From Verrucomicrobiota bacterium (GTDB lineage: Bacteria; Verrucomicrobiota; Verrucomicrobiia; Methylacidiphilales; UBA1321): 54,700 bases of DNA. This document shows, piece by piece, positions 32,148-40,907 of the stretch. Location: positions 1,258 to 55,957 of the forward strand of contig JABDHJ010000015.1 in NCBI GenBank assembly GCA_013285645.1. Direction: 5' to 3'. The first letter of the stretch is position 1, and the number at the start of each line of letters is the position of its first letter. A model generated the notes under the pieces. That model was not told where the DNA came from. It ran no database searches and saw only the letters and a list, made by a program, of their open reading frames with translations. The position numbers were made by a program, and so were the translations under genes.

Positions 32148-32864
32148 ATGAACTCCTCGATTGATAACGAGCATCTTCATATCGGCGCCATCATCTTTCC
32201 GCGCATCGATCAGTTCGATTTCACCGGCCCCTTTGAAGTTCTCTCGCGATTGCCCAACTCAACCTTTCATGTTCTGGCGCAGGACAGCGCACCCATGCGC
32301 GATATGAAAGGCCTGATCCTCACGCCGGAGAAAACCCTTTGGGACGCTCCGCCACTGGACGTCCTGATCGTGCCCGGCGGAGCAGGCCAGGTCGATTTGA
32401 TGGAGGATGAAGAGGTGCTCGCCTTCATTCGCCAACAGGCCAACAGCGCCAAGATTGTCTTCTCCGTTTGCACCGGCGCATTGACCGTCGCCACTGCTGG
32501 TCTGCTCAAGGGCGTCAAGAGCACGACCCATTGGGCCTCTTTTCATCTGCTGGAACAACTCGGTGTCATCCCGGTTAATCAGCGTGTCGTCATCGACGGC
32601 AAATTCGTCAGCGCGGCAGGTGTTTCCTCCGGAATCGACGGCGCCCTGCGCGTCGCGGCCTTGTTAAGAGGCGAACATGTTGCCCAGGAAATCCAACTTT
32701 ATATGCAGTACGCGCCCGAGCCGCCTTTCAACAGCGGTACTCCCGAAACAGCTTCCGCCGAAGTTTTGGCGGCAGCCCAAAGTGCTGGAAACGAATTGAC
32801 CGAAGCACGACTTGCTGTCATCAAACGCATAACAAGCCGCTGTAATAGCGGCAGGCAACCGTAA
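32148..32864 (+). CDS. DJ-1/PfpI family protein, isonitrile hydratase-like
   Basis: The protein has 238 residues. The nucleophile elbow is VFSVCTGALTVATAGLLKG with Cys108, next to Thr109. The N-terminal acid region DQFDFTGPFEVLSRL (Asp24, Glu30) and HWASFHLLEQLG match the isonitrile hydratase (InhA) subgroup, which converts isonitriles to N-formamides. AGVSSGIDGALRVAA completes the fold. The C-terminal extension is about 40 residues. The same scaffold also serves as the sensor domain of GATase-1-type AraC regulators, but no DNA-binding domain is present. Cytoplasmic. Follows the GT2 gene by 20 bases, but a biochemical link is not obvious. Confidence 0.8.
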   Translation: MNSSIDNEHLHIGAIIFPRIDQFDFTGPFEVLSRLPNSTFHVLAQDSAPMRDMKGLILTPEKTLWDAPPLDVLIVPGGAGQVDLMEDEEVLAFIRQQANSAKIVFSVCTGALTVATAGLLKGVKSTTHWASFHLLEQLGVIPVNQRVVIDGKFVSAAGVSSGIDGALRVAALLRGEHVAQEIQLYMQYAPEPPFNSGTPETASAEVLAAAQSAGNELTEARLAVIKRITSRCNSGRQP

Positions 32865-32890
32865 TTTTGTTAACAGAGAGCTAATGGCAT

Positions 32891-33871
32891 ATGGGAACGC
32901 TTAAGAATATTTTGAAGAGAATTCCCCTGATTAAGGAATTAATCAAAGTCTACGATGCCCTTCAGTCTGCATCTAAAAGCTATCCCTGGATGGTCCACAA
33001 CATTAAGCAAATGGCCGTTGAGCTGGCGAACCAGCAACAAACTAAAAGTGCCAGATCTGGAGGGAAATTGGATAATTGCCCACAGAAAATCGAATTGAAG
33101 TCAAAAATTTGCCTTCAGGAAGACTTGGAATCTATCGAATATGCTTATTGGCTCGATCAACTGAAAATTAATTTTATTTATCATCGAAAGCTGTGGGAGC
33201 TGGCTTACGTCTGCCAGGTCGTATGGCAAAACGGCTTGCTGGGCCCGGACAAGCGCGGCTTGGGATTTGCTGTTGGAGATGAAAGTCTTCCCTCTTATTT
33301 CGCAGCTCACAATGTCAAAATCCACGCTACCGATGCCCCGCCCCAGCTGAGCACAGGTTGGGTGGAAACAGGCCAATACGCCTCAAATATGGAGGCGGTG
33401 TATAAATCACATCTAGTATCCCGGGAAACTTTCGATAAAAATGTCTCGTTTGAAGCTGTGGATATGAACCACATTCCCGAGCATCTTCGAGACTTCGATT
33501 TCTGCTGGTCCATTTGCTCCTTGGAACACCTCGGAAGTATCCAGCTCGGCTTGGATTTTATCGAGAACTCATTAAAGACCTTAAAATCTGGGGGTTATTC
33601 CATTCACACGGCGGAATATAATGTCAGTTCGAACGACAGGACACTAGACCATGGTTCAACAGTCCTATTCAGGCAACAAGACATCGAACGAATTGCTGAC
33701 AAGCTCACCCGACTGGGACATGAAGTGATTCCGCTCGATTTTAGCTATGGCACTTTGCCGTTGGATCTCTACATCGACTTTCCCCCTTACAGCAATGTGA
33801 GCCCTCATCTTAAATTATCCATTCAAGAGTTTACGTGCACCAGCATCGGGTTTGTTGTCAGGAAAAAATAA
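32891..33871 (+). CDS. Class I SAM-dependent methyltransferase-like protein of the glycan block
   Basis: The protein has 326 residues. Residues 1-90 are helical and polar. A methyltransferase-like domain then follows. GLGFAVGDESLPSYFA resembles the SAM-binding glycine loop, and DFCWSICSLEHLGS plus LKTLKSGGYSIHTAEYNV match motifs IV to V of type-11 methyltransferases. The acidic second-strand residue is in HATDAPP. Compared with its neighbours its codons are richer in A and T, which suggests transfer. It may methylate a surface sugar or lipid. Exact target unknown. Confidence 0.7.
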   Translation: MGTLKNILKRIPLIKELIKVYDALQSASKSYPWMVHNIKQMAVELANQQQTKSARSGGKLDNCPQKIELKSKICLQEDLESIEYAYWLDQLKINFIYHRKLWELAYVCQVVWQNGLLGPDKRGLGFAVGDESLPSYFAAHNVKIHATDAPPQLSTGWVETGQYASNMEAVYKSHLVSRETFDKNVSFEAVDMNHIPEHLRDFDFCWSICSLEHLGSIQLGLDFIENSLKTLKSGGYSIHTAEYNVSSNDRTLDHGSTVLFRQQDIERIADKLTRLGHEVIPLDFSYGTLPLDLYIDFPPYSNVSPHLKLSIQEFTCTSIGFVVRKK

Positions 33872-33905
33872 CCCAATCGAAAGGCTCACTACTTCCGCTT
33901 CGCTT

Positions 33906-34307
33906 TCATGGTTGAGGTCCAGGGTTGATCAAGGCATTGAAAAGTCGAATGACTTCGGTGAAAGGAGCGGATGGAAGGCCATGCCGCTTTTGCAGGAATT
34001 CGGGAGACGTGAGACCAACGAAAACCTCGGATGGACCAGCTTCCCAAACAAGCGCTTTGAGCGGTAAATCAATGGCGAGAGTCGGGTGGGCATCCATAAG
34101 TGGCGTGCCTTTGCCGGGATCACCAAAAATAAGCAACGTAGTCGGTCTCAAAGTCAATCCGACCGCCGCAGCTTCCGCAGATTGATCGATGCGGGCAAAC
34201 AGCTTGATTTTCTTGGCAAGAAGAGCCGCTTCAATCCGCTCAACTGTCTCGCGGAACGGCCACGGACTCGCAAATTTGACAATACCGTTGGCGGAATCTG
34301 TGGTCAT
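33906..34307 (-). CDS. DUF302 family protein
   Basis: The protein has 133 residues, the family's usual size. It has the conserved elements FRETVERIEAALLAKKIKLFARIDQSAEAAAVGL, LLIFGDPGKGTPLM, AIDLPLKALVWE and EFLQKRHGL. DUF302 is a small alpha-beta domain of unknown reaction, often next to heme or stress genes. It is 18 bases downstream of cytochrome b561 and the third gene of a redox operon. Confidence 0.85.
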   Translation of the reverse strand: MTTDSANGIVKFASPWPFRETVERIEAALLAKKIKLFARIDQSAEAAAVGLTLRPTTLLIFGDPGKGTPLMDAHPTLAIDLPLKALVWEAGPSEVFVGLTSPEFLQKRHGLPSAPFTEVIRLFNALINPGPQP

Positions 34308-34325
34308 AAATGGGTTTCCTATTAA

Positions 34326-34895
34326 CTAAGTGGTGGACGACCGTTTGCTTTTGCGGGAGCGGGTTGACCACAAAGCCATGCGGTTCAAGAGTCGATCCCG
34401 AATGATCAGCGTGTGAAACAGCACCGCACTGAGGTAGGCCAGAAACGTCGCGAAGAGGAGATATGCGAGAAGGGTGTGCGTCTGGCGCAACACGGCGTAA
34501 AGCGTCGGATTGGCCGGGAGAATCGGAGGCAGATGCCAGGGTCCAAACATCACGATGGGATAATGACCCGCCGACAACATGCCCCAACCCACCAGGGGCA
34601 ACGCGAACATTAAAGTGTAGAGCAACCGCTCGGACGCCGAGGCAACCCGCCTTTCCAAAGGAGACATCGTAGGCGGAAATGGCGGCAGTGTGGTGCACAT
34701 CCGGTTCACCAACCGGATCGCGGCCAGAATCAAAATCATGATACCAAGTGGCCGGTGAATCGCCACGAGCCGGTGATAGTTTCCCAACGACGCGACCATG
34801 GCTACACCAATGAACAGCATCGCCAGCAGCATGGCCGCCATCAACCAGTGAAGGATGCGCGATAACAGGGCAAATTGTGTAGGATTGTTGGCCAT
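34326..34895 (-). CDS. Cytochrome b561-type membrane protein
   Basis: The protein has 189 residues from the ATG at 34895; a GTG at 34901 overlapping the upstream stop is possible. Four helices carry His pairs: His16 (ILHWL), His47 (AIHRPLG), His140 (QTHTLL) and His161 (LFHTLI), which coordinate two b-type hemes. It transfers electrons across the inner membrane, probably from the quinone pool to the catalase-like partner. The catalase-like gene overlaps or abuts the start (TGA at 34898-34900), so translation is coupled. Confidence 0.85.
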   Translation of the reverse strand: MANNPTQFALLSRILHWLMAAMLLAMLFIGVAMVASLGNYHRLVAIHRPLGIMILILAAIRLVNRMCTTLPPFPPTMSPLERRVASASERLLYTLMFALPLVGWGMLSAGHYPIVMFGPWHLPPILPANPTLYAVLRQTHTLLAYLLFATFLAYLSAVLFHTLIIRDRLLNRMALWSTRSRKSKRSSTT

Positions 34896-34897
34896 GG

Positions 34898-36022
34898 TCA
34901 CTTTCCGGTTTCTGCGGGCGAAACCGCGCTGGGGTCTTTGTGCTCGCTTTCGCGCCGGGTGAACGACTCCGCATAAGCCGCTGAGCGGGCACTCAGCAGC
35001 GGATCGTCTGAACCGCTCATCCCGCTCGGTAATATCAGTGGATCGAAATTGATGTCGCGCGCCGGACTCGTGTCCTCGCTTTCGACTTGATTGATTGTCA
35101 ACGTTCCAACATCGACCTGTTGCCGGTCCGGTGGCCAGGGCAGTGTCGCATCAGCAGTTGGGTCGCCTTGACCGATAGTGATGATCAGGTGCCATTGCAG
35201 CGGGTGGCTTTGAATGCTCGTAATCAACGCATCGAATAAATAATTCTTATCAGCTTGTCCGGAGTCAGGCGCATGATACGGCACGAACGGCTGGACCGGT
35301 ACCATCGCCCAACGGACCGGCGTCATTACACCCTGGGCATTGATGAAGCGGAAGGCATTCAGGCTGTTATAGGTACTATCCGCAAAGCCGGATGAGACCG
35401 GTTGACTGCGGATCAATTGCATCGCCTTGGCCGATTCCGGATGCTTCTCCATAAAGGCGCTCATCTTCGCCGGATCAGGCTTGCCCGTGGCAGGAGCAGG
35501 TGCTGACGCCAGCAATAGATCATAAAATCCCTGGGCCGTGTTGACCGGGAAAACAGGAATATTGTTGATGCCCGTGCGCCACTCTTCACCATCCGGCAAC
35601 TTGAACAAAAGCGCCATGCTCCGCACCGTATGCGCTGCATCCGCCTGATACGGCTGCCCTCCCGCCAGCGCAAAGCGTCCAATAATCGGCACGCGGCCGG
35701 GCAGAAAAACAACCGCCTTGGACAACGCGACACCTCGGCCATTGCTCTCGAAGTAGCCGCTGACGCAAACACCCTTCGCGTGATTGCGGCGAAAACCGGG
35801 ATGTTTTCCACTCGTCTGTTCAAACGCGGTGATCATTGTTGCTGGCGACAGTGCGTGCGGATTGAACCAGCCGCCCGCGTACAAAAATAAACCGGCAATC
35901 CCCGCGATCACCACGCCAATTGCCGCAAGTCGCAGGACTAAATCCCCTCCACGCAATGGAGCCGGGGATGTCTCCGACATTTGATCTGGTTCACTTGAAT
36001 TCATTGCGTTCCATTCATTCAT
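34898..36022 (-). CDS. Membrane-anchored catalase-like heme peroxidase (SrpA-type)
   Basis: The protein has 374 residues. An N-terminal polar segment is followed by one membrane helix (LRLAAIGVVIAGIAGLFLYA, about 30-49) and a periplasmic catalase-fold domain. The distal His is H81 in GFRRNHAKGVCVSGYF. ALLFKLPDGEEWRTGINNIPVF is the family's typical core, and the heme-ligand Tyr is probably within NYLFDALITSI. It lacks the long C-terminal part of full catalases, as in the catalase-related peroxidases that remove peroxides. Clustered with cytochrome b561, the likely electron donor, and DUF302. The ATG at 36022 is used; an ATG six codons in is equally possible. Confidence 0.85.
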   Translation of the reverse strand: MNEWNAMNSSEPDQMSETSPAPLRGGDLVLRLAAIGVVIAGIAGLFLYAGGWFNPHALSPATMITAFEQTSGKHPGFRRNHAKGVCVSGYFESNGRGVALSKAVVFLPGRVPIIGRFALAGGQPYQADAAHTVRSMALLFKLPDGEEWRTGINNIPVFPVNTAQGFYDLLLASAPAPATGKPDPAKMSAFMEKHPESAKAMQLIRSQPVSSGFADSTYNSLNAFRFINAQGVMTPVRWAMVPVQPFVPYHAPDSGQADKNYLFDALITSIQSHPLQWHLIITIGQGDPTADATLPWPPDRQQVDVGTLTINQVESEDTSPARDINFDPLILPSGMSGSDDPLLSARSAAYAESFTRRESEHKDPSAVSPAETGK

Positions 36023-36049
36023 GAACGATGAAAAAGCGTTTGGGCTAAT

Positions 36050-36919
36050 TCAGAGGTTCGCCTTTAGAAACGTAAGTATTTCCTGGCCAATCTCCACCGC
36101 ATGGGTTTCGAGAGCAAAATGTCCCGTGTCGTAAAACACCACTTTGGCCTTGGGATTATCTCGCTTATAAGCCTCGGCGCCGGGTGGAATGAAAAAGGGA
36201 TCGTTCTTTCCCCATACCGCCAACGTCGGTGGTTGGTGCTTACGAAAGAATTCCTGAAACTTGGGATAAAGCGCGACGTTGGATTTGTAATCCCCGATGA
36301 GATCGAGTTGAATTTCGGCGCTCTGAGGACGATCCAACAACGCCTGATCGATCAGGATGGCCTCAGGTGCAATACGCGCTTCCGGATTGGTCACGCCATG
36401 GTAATACTGCCAGCGAGTCGTCTCCAGGGTTTGCAGTTTACGCAGGGCGTTTCGGTTCTCCTGTGTGGGATTTTCCCAATAGGTCTGTACCGGAGCCCAG
36501 TCCTTGCTCAGGCCTTCGACATAGGCGTTACCATTTTGCGAAATGATCGCCGTGATCCGCTCTGGAAAACGAAGCGCAATGCGAAGACCCGTGGGTGCAC
36601 CGTAATCGAAGATGTAAACCGCAAACTTTTTCAAGCCGATCTGGTCGACGAAATCTCCCATCACCTTGGCGACGTTCTCAAAAGTATATTGGAAGGTGTC
36701 ATGACTCGGTGCATCGGAAAAACCGAAACCGGGAAGATCGGGCGCAACGACGTGATAGTCGTCTGCCAACTGCGGGATCAGATTGCGAAACATGTGGCTG
36801 GAAGTCGGAAAGCCGTGAAGCAGCAGCACGGACGGTTTTTGCGGATCGCCCACTTCGCGATAAAAAATCTTGAATCCGTTAACAACCGATTTTTTGAACG
36901 ACACGGTAGTAGTATTCAT
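36050..36919 (-). CDS. Alpha/beta hydrolase, epoxide hydrolase/dehalogenase-like
   Basis: The protein has 289 residues. Oxyanion-hole motif HGFPTSSHMFR; nucleophile elbow VYIFDYGAPTGLR with Asp as nucleophile, the choice of epoxide hydrolases and haloalkane or fluoroacetate dehalogenases. Charge-relay Asp is in WGKNDPFF and the catalytic His in DTGHFALE. The cap domain (about 140-215) contains paired Tyr (WQYYHG) that could activate an epoxide or hold a leaving group. Cytoplasmic, no signal peptide. A Shine-Dalgarno-like AAGGA lies eight bases before the ATG. Ends 27 bases from the catalase-like gene start and is probably in the same operon. Confidence 0.8.
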   Translation of the reverse strand: MNTTTVSFKKSVVNGFKIFYREVGDPQKPSVLLLHGFPTSSHMFRNLIPQLADDYHVVAPDLPGFGFSDAPSHDTFQYTFENVAKVMGDFVDQIGLKKFAVYIFDYGAPTGLRIALRFPERITAIISQNGNAYVEGLSKDWAPVQTYWENPTQENRNALRKLQTLETTRWQYYHGVTNPEARIAPEAILIDQALLDRPQSAEIQLDLIGDYKSNVALYPKFQEFFRKHQPPTLAVWGKNDPFFIPPGAEAYKRDNPKAKVVFYDTGHFALETHAVEIGQEILTFLKANL

Positions 36920-37232
36920 GGGTAATATTCCTTGCGTGGCGCATGGCCGTTATGGACGTTCTGTTTTCACGTGACTTCCAAGCTACGATTCCCGGAAGTT
37001 ACGCTAGGTTTGGCTTCATGTCTTCATTTTGGGTTGTTTTTCAAAGTGAAATTTTATTTTGATTGCGAAATCGAAGGCACGGCGGAAAACAGCGGAATGA
37101 GTCTCTCCAGTTGTGATGCGTCAAAGATCGGAGGTATCGGCATCCCCTTCGAGGGGTATGAAGAGGCTGGAATTCGTCTGTTTTGTCTGCAAATTGAATC
37201 AAATTGACTTCTCTTCGGAGGTAAAAGAAGAG
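36920..37232. other. Non-coding region before tRNA-Leu
   Basis: 313 bases. It holds the promoter region of the hydrolase operon on the minus strand. A small open frame at 36932-37207 has no family features and I do not count it. The hairpin CTCTTC (37211-37216)/GAAGAG (37227-37232) directly after the tRNA 3' end could help end or process its transcript. Confidence 0.4.
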
Positions 37233-37315
37233 TGCCGGTGGAGGGACTTGAACCCCCACATACTTGCGTATAACAGATTTTGAGTCTGTCGTGTCTGCCA
37301 TTTCACCACACCGGC
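37233..37315 (-). tRNA. tRNA-Leu (anticodon CAA)
   Basis: 83-base cloverleaf on the minus strand. Acceptor GCCGGTG pairs with CACCGGC, discriminator A. The anticodon arm is CAGA-CTCAAAA-TCTG, giving anticodon CAA, which reads UUG. A long variable arm (class II) and the T-arm GGGGG-TTCAAGT-CCCTC fit leucine. The 3' CCA is not encoded. Confidence 0.95.
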
Positions 37316-37556
37316 TTTGATTGATGAGCATACGCTCGGCTCAAGGTCGGAGACAAGGAAAAGTGAGCTCCAATGAAAACCAATTTGCGCGCGCCGGAGG
37401 AAGCCTGCTTCGATCTGCATCATCTGTATTTGCCCGGAGTCGAAAGCTGCCTCGCCAAATGCCAAATGTCGCCTAAGAAAAGATCATGCGGGATATTCGC
37501 CAAAACTCAGAAGCGGCGAAGACCGGATTTTTCCGGCCTATCATCAACTCTCGACC

Positions 37557-39614
37557 ATGAAACTAATCGAGGATGCTATCAGGCAAAAGATGGCCGAGGG
37601 GAAAATTGTTTCCTTTGATATCTTTGATACGGCTTTGCGACGTAAGCTTGTTTCGCCAAGTGACCTCTTTTATGCGATGGAGTCTGTCCTGGGAGAAAGG
37701 GAGCGTGCATCACTTCCCAATTTTGCTCGATCCAGAATCAGCGCCGAAGCCGAGGCTTGGCGACGGACACGGTCAGGGCAGCAGATTACATTGGCTGATA
37801 TCTACCGTGTCCTCGAAGAAAAACATGGTCTGAAGCCGGAAGAAAGCGTCCGTCTGCAGGACTTGGAACTCGAAACAGAAAGACGCTTCACCTATCCCGA
37901 TCCACGTTTTCTCCGGCTTGCCAGCATCGCCCGGGAATTGGGATTAAAGGTCATCTTTCTTTCCGACATGTATCTGCCCTCCGTTGGACTGCGCGCAATT
38001 CTGGAAGCACACGGCTTTCCGAATCCGGAGGTTTTTGCCTCGGGAGATGAAGGCGGCAACAAGGCCAGCGGTCGACTCTATCGACTGGTCGCGAATAAAT
38101 TGGGACATCCCGCCCCTGACTTTCTGCACTTTGGAGACAATTATTATGCAGACTATTTTCGCGCCCGCTTGAACGGATGGCGGGCAATTCATGTGACCGG
38201 AGATTTGGATGATCGGTCTCTTCCCGTCACCGATCGGAATAATGCGACGCCGGATGGCCAGCGAATTTTCGTCAGTGCCGGACGTGGATTGGTGCGCGCC
38301 CGGAGAGCAGGTGTATCGATCGAAACGAAGCCGGATTTTTGGGAAGAATTCGGCTATAGCGTGGCCGGGCCGATCTATTTTCATTTCCTGCACTGGCTTT
38401 GCGTTCAAGCCATGCAGGATGGCGTCAGTCGTCTTCTTCTCTGTTCTCGAGATGGATTTCCTCTTCTTGGCGGATTTGAAATTTTGAGAAAGGTGTGGGG
38501 CGTTCGCTTGGATACGGTCTATTTTTACGCGTCGCGCCGTCTATTTAACCTGGCCGCCATTCGCGAGATCAACGCTACCAGCCTTGAGTTTTTATTGATG
38601 CCGACGCCCGGCATGAAACTGCGCGATTTTATCACCAGGCTGGGTCTCGATCCCGCGGTACACGCGCCTCTTCTGGGTCGACTGGGATTTGCTTCGCTCG
38701 ATCAGCAACTGGTGCATGCCGGTTTTGGACGATTCATTCAGCCTGCCTACCAGCAACAACTTGAGTCGTGGGTGAAAGCAAGCCAGGAGGAATTACTGGA
38801 CCAGGCACAAAAAGAACGTCGACTCGTCCTTGAGTACTTTGCAGAAATGGCACCAGGAAGATCAGACACGGCAGTGGTTGATCTCGGCTGGAAAGCGACG
38901 GTTTGCACTTCTCTTTGTCGATTACTGCGCGACACCGATCCTGCGCTTCATCCTCAAACCTATTATTTTGGAACCTCTCCCCATGCTCGCGATTTATTGG
39001 ATGCAGGCGGCCAGATCAAATCATTTCTTTTCCACTTGGGCGTGCCGATCCAGCGCCAGAGAATCGTGGCCGGACATGAAGGAATCGTGGAAATGCTATT
39101 TCATGCGCCCCACGGTTCCCCTCTTAACTTCCGTCGCGGTTCCCGGGGAATAGAGCCGATCTTCGGGACGTGCGAATACGATGAACAGGCACTCTCTCAT
39201 CTTGAGATAATGCGAACGGCTGCTTATCGCTATATTCAAGATATGGCGGAATTATTTCCAGCTTTTCAAAATGGCACGTCTTCTCCCGACGAAGTCGGCG
39301 CCATTTTAACACGGTTGACGCGGCATCCCCGCCTCGAAGAGGCTCGAAATTTGGGGCAGATTCCCTACCGCGTCAGTTATGGAGATCGTGGGACGGTCCA
39401 CTGCCTCGCGAAGCTACCCACGGTCTCGGAACGAGGCATGCAATCCGACCTTGCCGCCTATGAATCGGCGCCTTGGAAAGAGGGATATCTCGCACAGGTG
39501 AGCATCCTCCACCGGATTATCTTGCGCACCGTACACCTTCTACATTCGGTCTATGTGGCGCTAACATCGGGAACTCTACTGGTCTCCTTGCGTTGGGCGT
39601 TTTTCCGACGCTAG
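37557..39614 (+). CDS. HAD-superfamily protein of surface-glycan clusters
   Basis: The protein has 685 residues. An N-terminal HAD hydrolase domain (about 15-215) has motif I FDIFDT (Asp21 to Thr25), motif II FLSDMYLPS and motif IV HFGDNYYADYF. The second half has the similar start LLLCSRDGFPLLGGFE, then HALRRLF-like segments and a long region with ATVCTSLCRLL. It resembles COG5610-type predicted hydrolases found with glycosyltransferases. The canonical DxDxT is DxFDT, so the +2 Asp is Phe, as in dehalogenase-like HADs. It probably trims or transfers a phosphate on a sugar intermediate; this is not certain. It overlaps the convergent GT9 gene by four bases (CTAG). Confidence 0.75.
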   Translation: MKLIEDAIRQKMAEGKIVSFDIFDTALRRKLVSPSDLFYAMESVLGERERASLPNFARSRISAEAEAWRRTRSGQQITLADIYRVLEEKHGLKPEESVRLQDLELETERRFTYPDPRFLRLASIARELGLKVIFLSDMYLPSVGLRAILEAHGFPNPEVFASGDEGGNKASGRLYRLVANKLGHPAPDFLHFGDNYYADYFRARLNGWRAIHVTGDLDDRSLPVTDRNNATPDGQRIFVSAGRGLVRARRAGVSIETKPDFWEEFGYSVAGPIYFHFLHWLCVQAMQDGVSRLLLCSRDGFPLLGGFEILRKVWGVRLDTVYFYASRRLFNLAAIREINATSLEFLLMPTPGMKLRDFITRLGLDPAVHAPLLGRLGFASLDQQLVHAGFGRFIQPAYQQQLESWVKASQEELLDQAQKERRLVLEYFAEMAPGRSDTAVVDLGWKATVCTSLCRLLRDTDPALHPQTYYFGTSPHARDLLDAGGQIKSFLFHLGVPIQRQRIVAGHEGIVEMLFHAPHGSPLNFRRGSRGIEPIFGTCEYDEQALSHLEIMRTAAYRYIQDMAELFPAFQNGTSSPDEVGAILTRLTRHPRLEEARNLGQIPYRVSYGDRGTVHCLAKLPTVSERGMQSDLAAYESAPWKEGYLAQVSILHRIILRTVHLLHSVYVALTSGTLLVSLRWAFFRR

Positions 39615-40870
39615 GAAGAGGAGGCCTCATCGCAACTGGCTTGAATCGGGTCGATTTCCCGATTTCCCCGTAAAACAGCCGCAATTCGCTCGATAACAAT
39701 AGCTGTCGATACATCGGTAATGGAGAAATGCTTTTTCCGTCCATAGATTTCCTTGCGCTGAGCCCAAGGCAGATCCAGGGCATAAAAAGCCGGAGGGTAG
39801 ACAAAACTGACCATGTCGGATATTTCTTGAGGATACGGATGAAAAAATCCAAAGCTGTAGGTATTGGAAATGGCCACTCCCGGCTTCCCCACCGCAGCGA
39901 GCCCGTGAACTCCCCCGGAATCATTCGCGAGACCTATCCTGCATAGACTCATGAGATAAACGACTTGTGGAAGAGTCAGGCGTCCGCAGAAATCATTAAC
40001 CGGAACATCGGAAGCAGCCTGCACTATAGCCTGTCCCTTTACTCGGTCCGCCTTGCTCCCTAAAACTATACTGCGTAATCCATGGGTCAGAAATAAATAA
40101 CGGGCCACCTGAGCAAAACATTCAGGCGGCCATTCGCGAAAGGCCTCGCTTGCGCCGGGAAACATAACCGCGAATGGGCCTGGAATTTCAGGCACGGGCA
40201 CAGGAATCGGATTGAGTCGCGTGTTTTGCGGCAACGGAACGCCGGGCAACACGTTGGAAAAGAAATATCTGTTTCGATAGAAATCGAAAGTGACGTGGTG
40301 ATCCTCTTTTAATAACCGGGTATAGCAAAGATCGGCGATCGCTGGATAAGGGTTTATTAGCTTGGGGTTTGACGCATAGGGATTTTGTATGGCTTCCCGT
40401 CCGATACGTTGAGGAGCGCACGTTGCACGCATGAGGCAGTCTCCCAAATAGGGCTCCCGTCCATAAGTGGGATGAATCGCCACCTCCGCCCCCAGTTGTT
40501 TTACCTGCCGCAGGACTTTAAACCTGTACCAGAATTCATTCAGCAGTCTCTTGCGGTTAATCCAGATAAAATCATCGAAAACGTCCGAGTCATAAGTCTC
40601 GATTAATTCTTTCAAATCGATATTCGCGCACAATACGATCTTCTTGGATTGAAAGGGCGCGTAGTCCCGAGTCATTCGAAGAAAATTTCTTCCGATAAAA
40701 TAATCTCCCAATAAATCAAATCTTAAGACGAATACCGTATTGGTTGATCGGCGGCGCGTAAAAGTTAATAAAATAAAATCGACTGCCAATAGGATAAAAA
40801 TTCGCTTTATATGCCAAAACGATCGATAGCGGCCGGGAATCGTATCTATTAGAGAAAAAAGAAATCCCAT
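39611..40870 (-). CDS. GT9-family (heptosyltransferase-like) glycosyltransferase
   Basis: The protein has 419 residues. After an N-terminal segment with a hydrophobic helix (IFILLAVDFILLTF), the GT-B fold follows: VFVLRFDLLGDYFIGR for the first Rossmann half, and AVMFPGASEAFREWPPECF with DSGGVHGLAAVGKPGVAI for the donor-binding half. GT9 enzymes add heptose or related sugars to LPS core-type acceptors. The N-terminal helix is not typical and may anchor it to the membrane. The sequence near its 5' end (40720-40870) is AT-rich. Same strand as the next GT9 gene, 37 bases away. Confidence 0.8.
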   Translation of the reverse strand: MGFLFSLIDTIPGRYRSFWHIKRIFILLAVDFILLTFTRRRSTNTVFVLRFDLLGDYFIGRNFLRMTRDYAPFQSKKIVLCANIDLKELIETYDSDVFDDFIWINRKRLLNEFWYRFKVLRQVKQLGAEVAIHPTYGREPYLGDCLMRATCAPQRIGREAIQNPYASNPKLINPYPAIADLCYTRLLKEDHHVTFDFYRNRYFFSNVLPGVPLPQNTRLNPIPVPVPEIPGPFAVMFPGASEAFREWPPECFAQVARYLFLTHGLRSIVLGSKADRVKGQAIVQAASDVPVNDFCGRLTLPQVVYLMSLCRIGLANDSGGVHGLAAVGKPGVAISNTYSFGFFHPYPQEISDMVSFVYPPAFYALDLPWAQRKEIYGRKKHFSITDVSTAIVIERIAAVLRGNREIDPIQASCDEASSS

Positions 40871-40907
40871 AGGATAAAGTTATTTTTTTGAAATTGAGCA
40901 AATCGCA

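Noticed and set aside
36932..37207. 91-codon frame before tRNA-Leu
   Set aside because: No start signal, no family likeness and ordinary random composition.
37373..37618. 81-codon frame overlapping the HAD gene start
   Set aside because: Overlaps the real HAD start by 62 bases and has no recognisable features.
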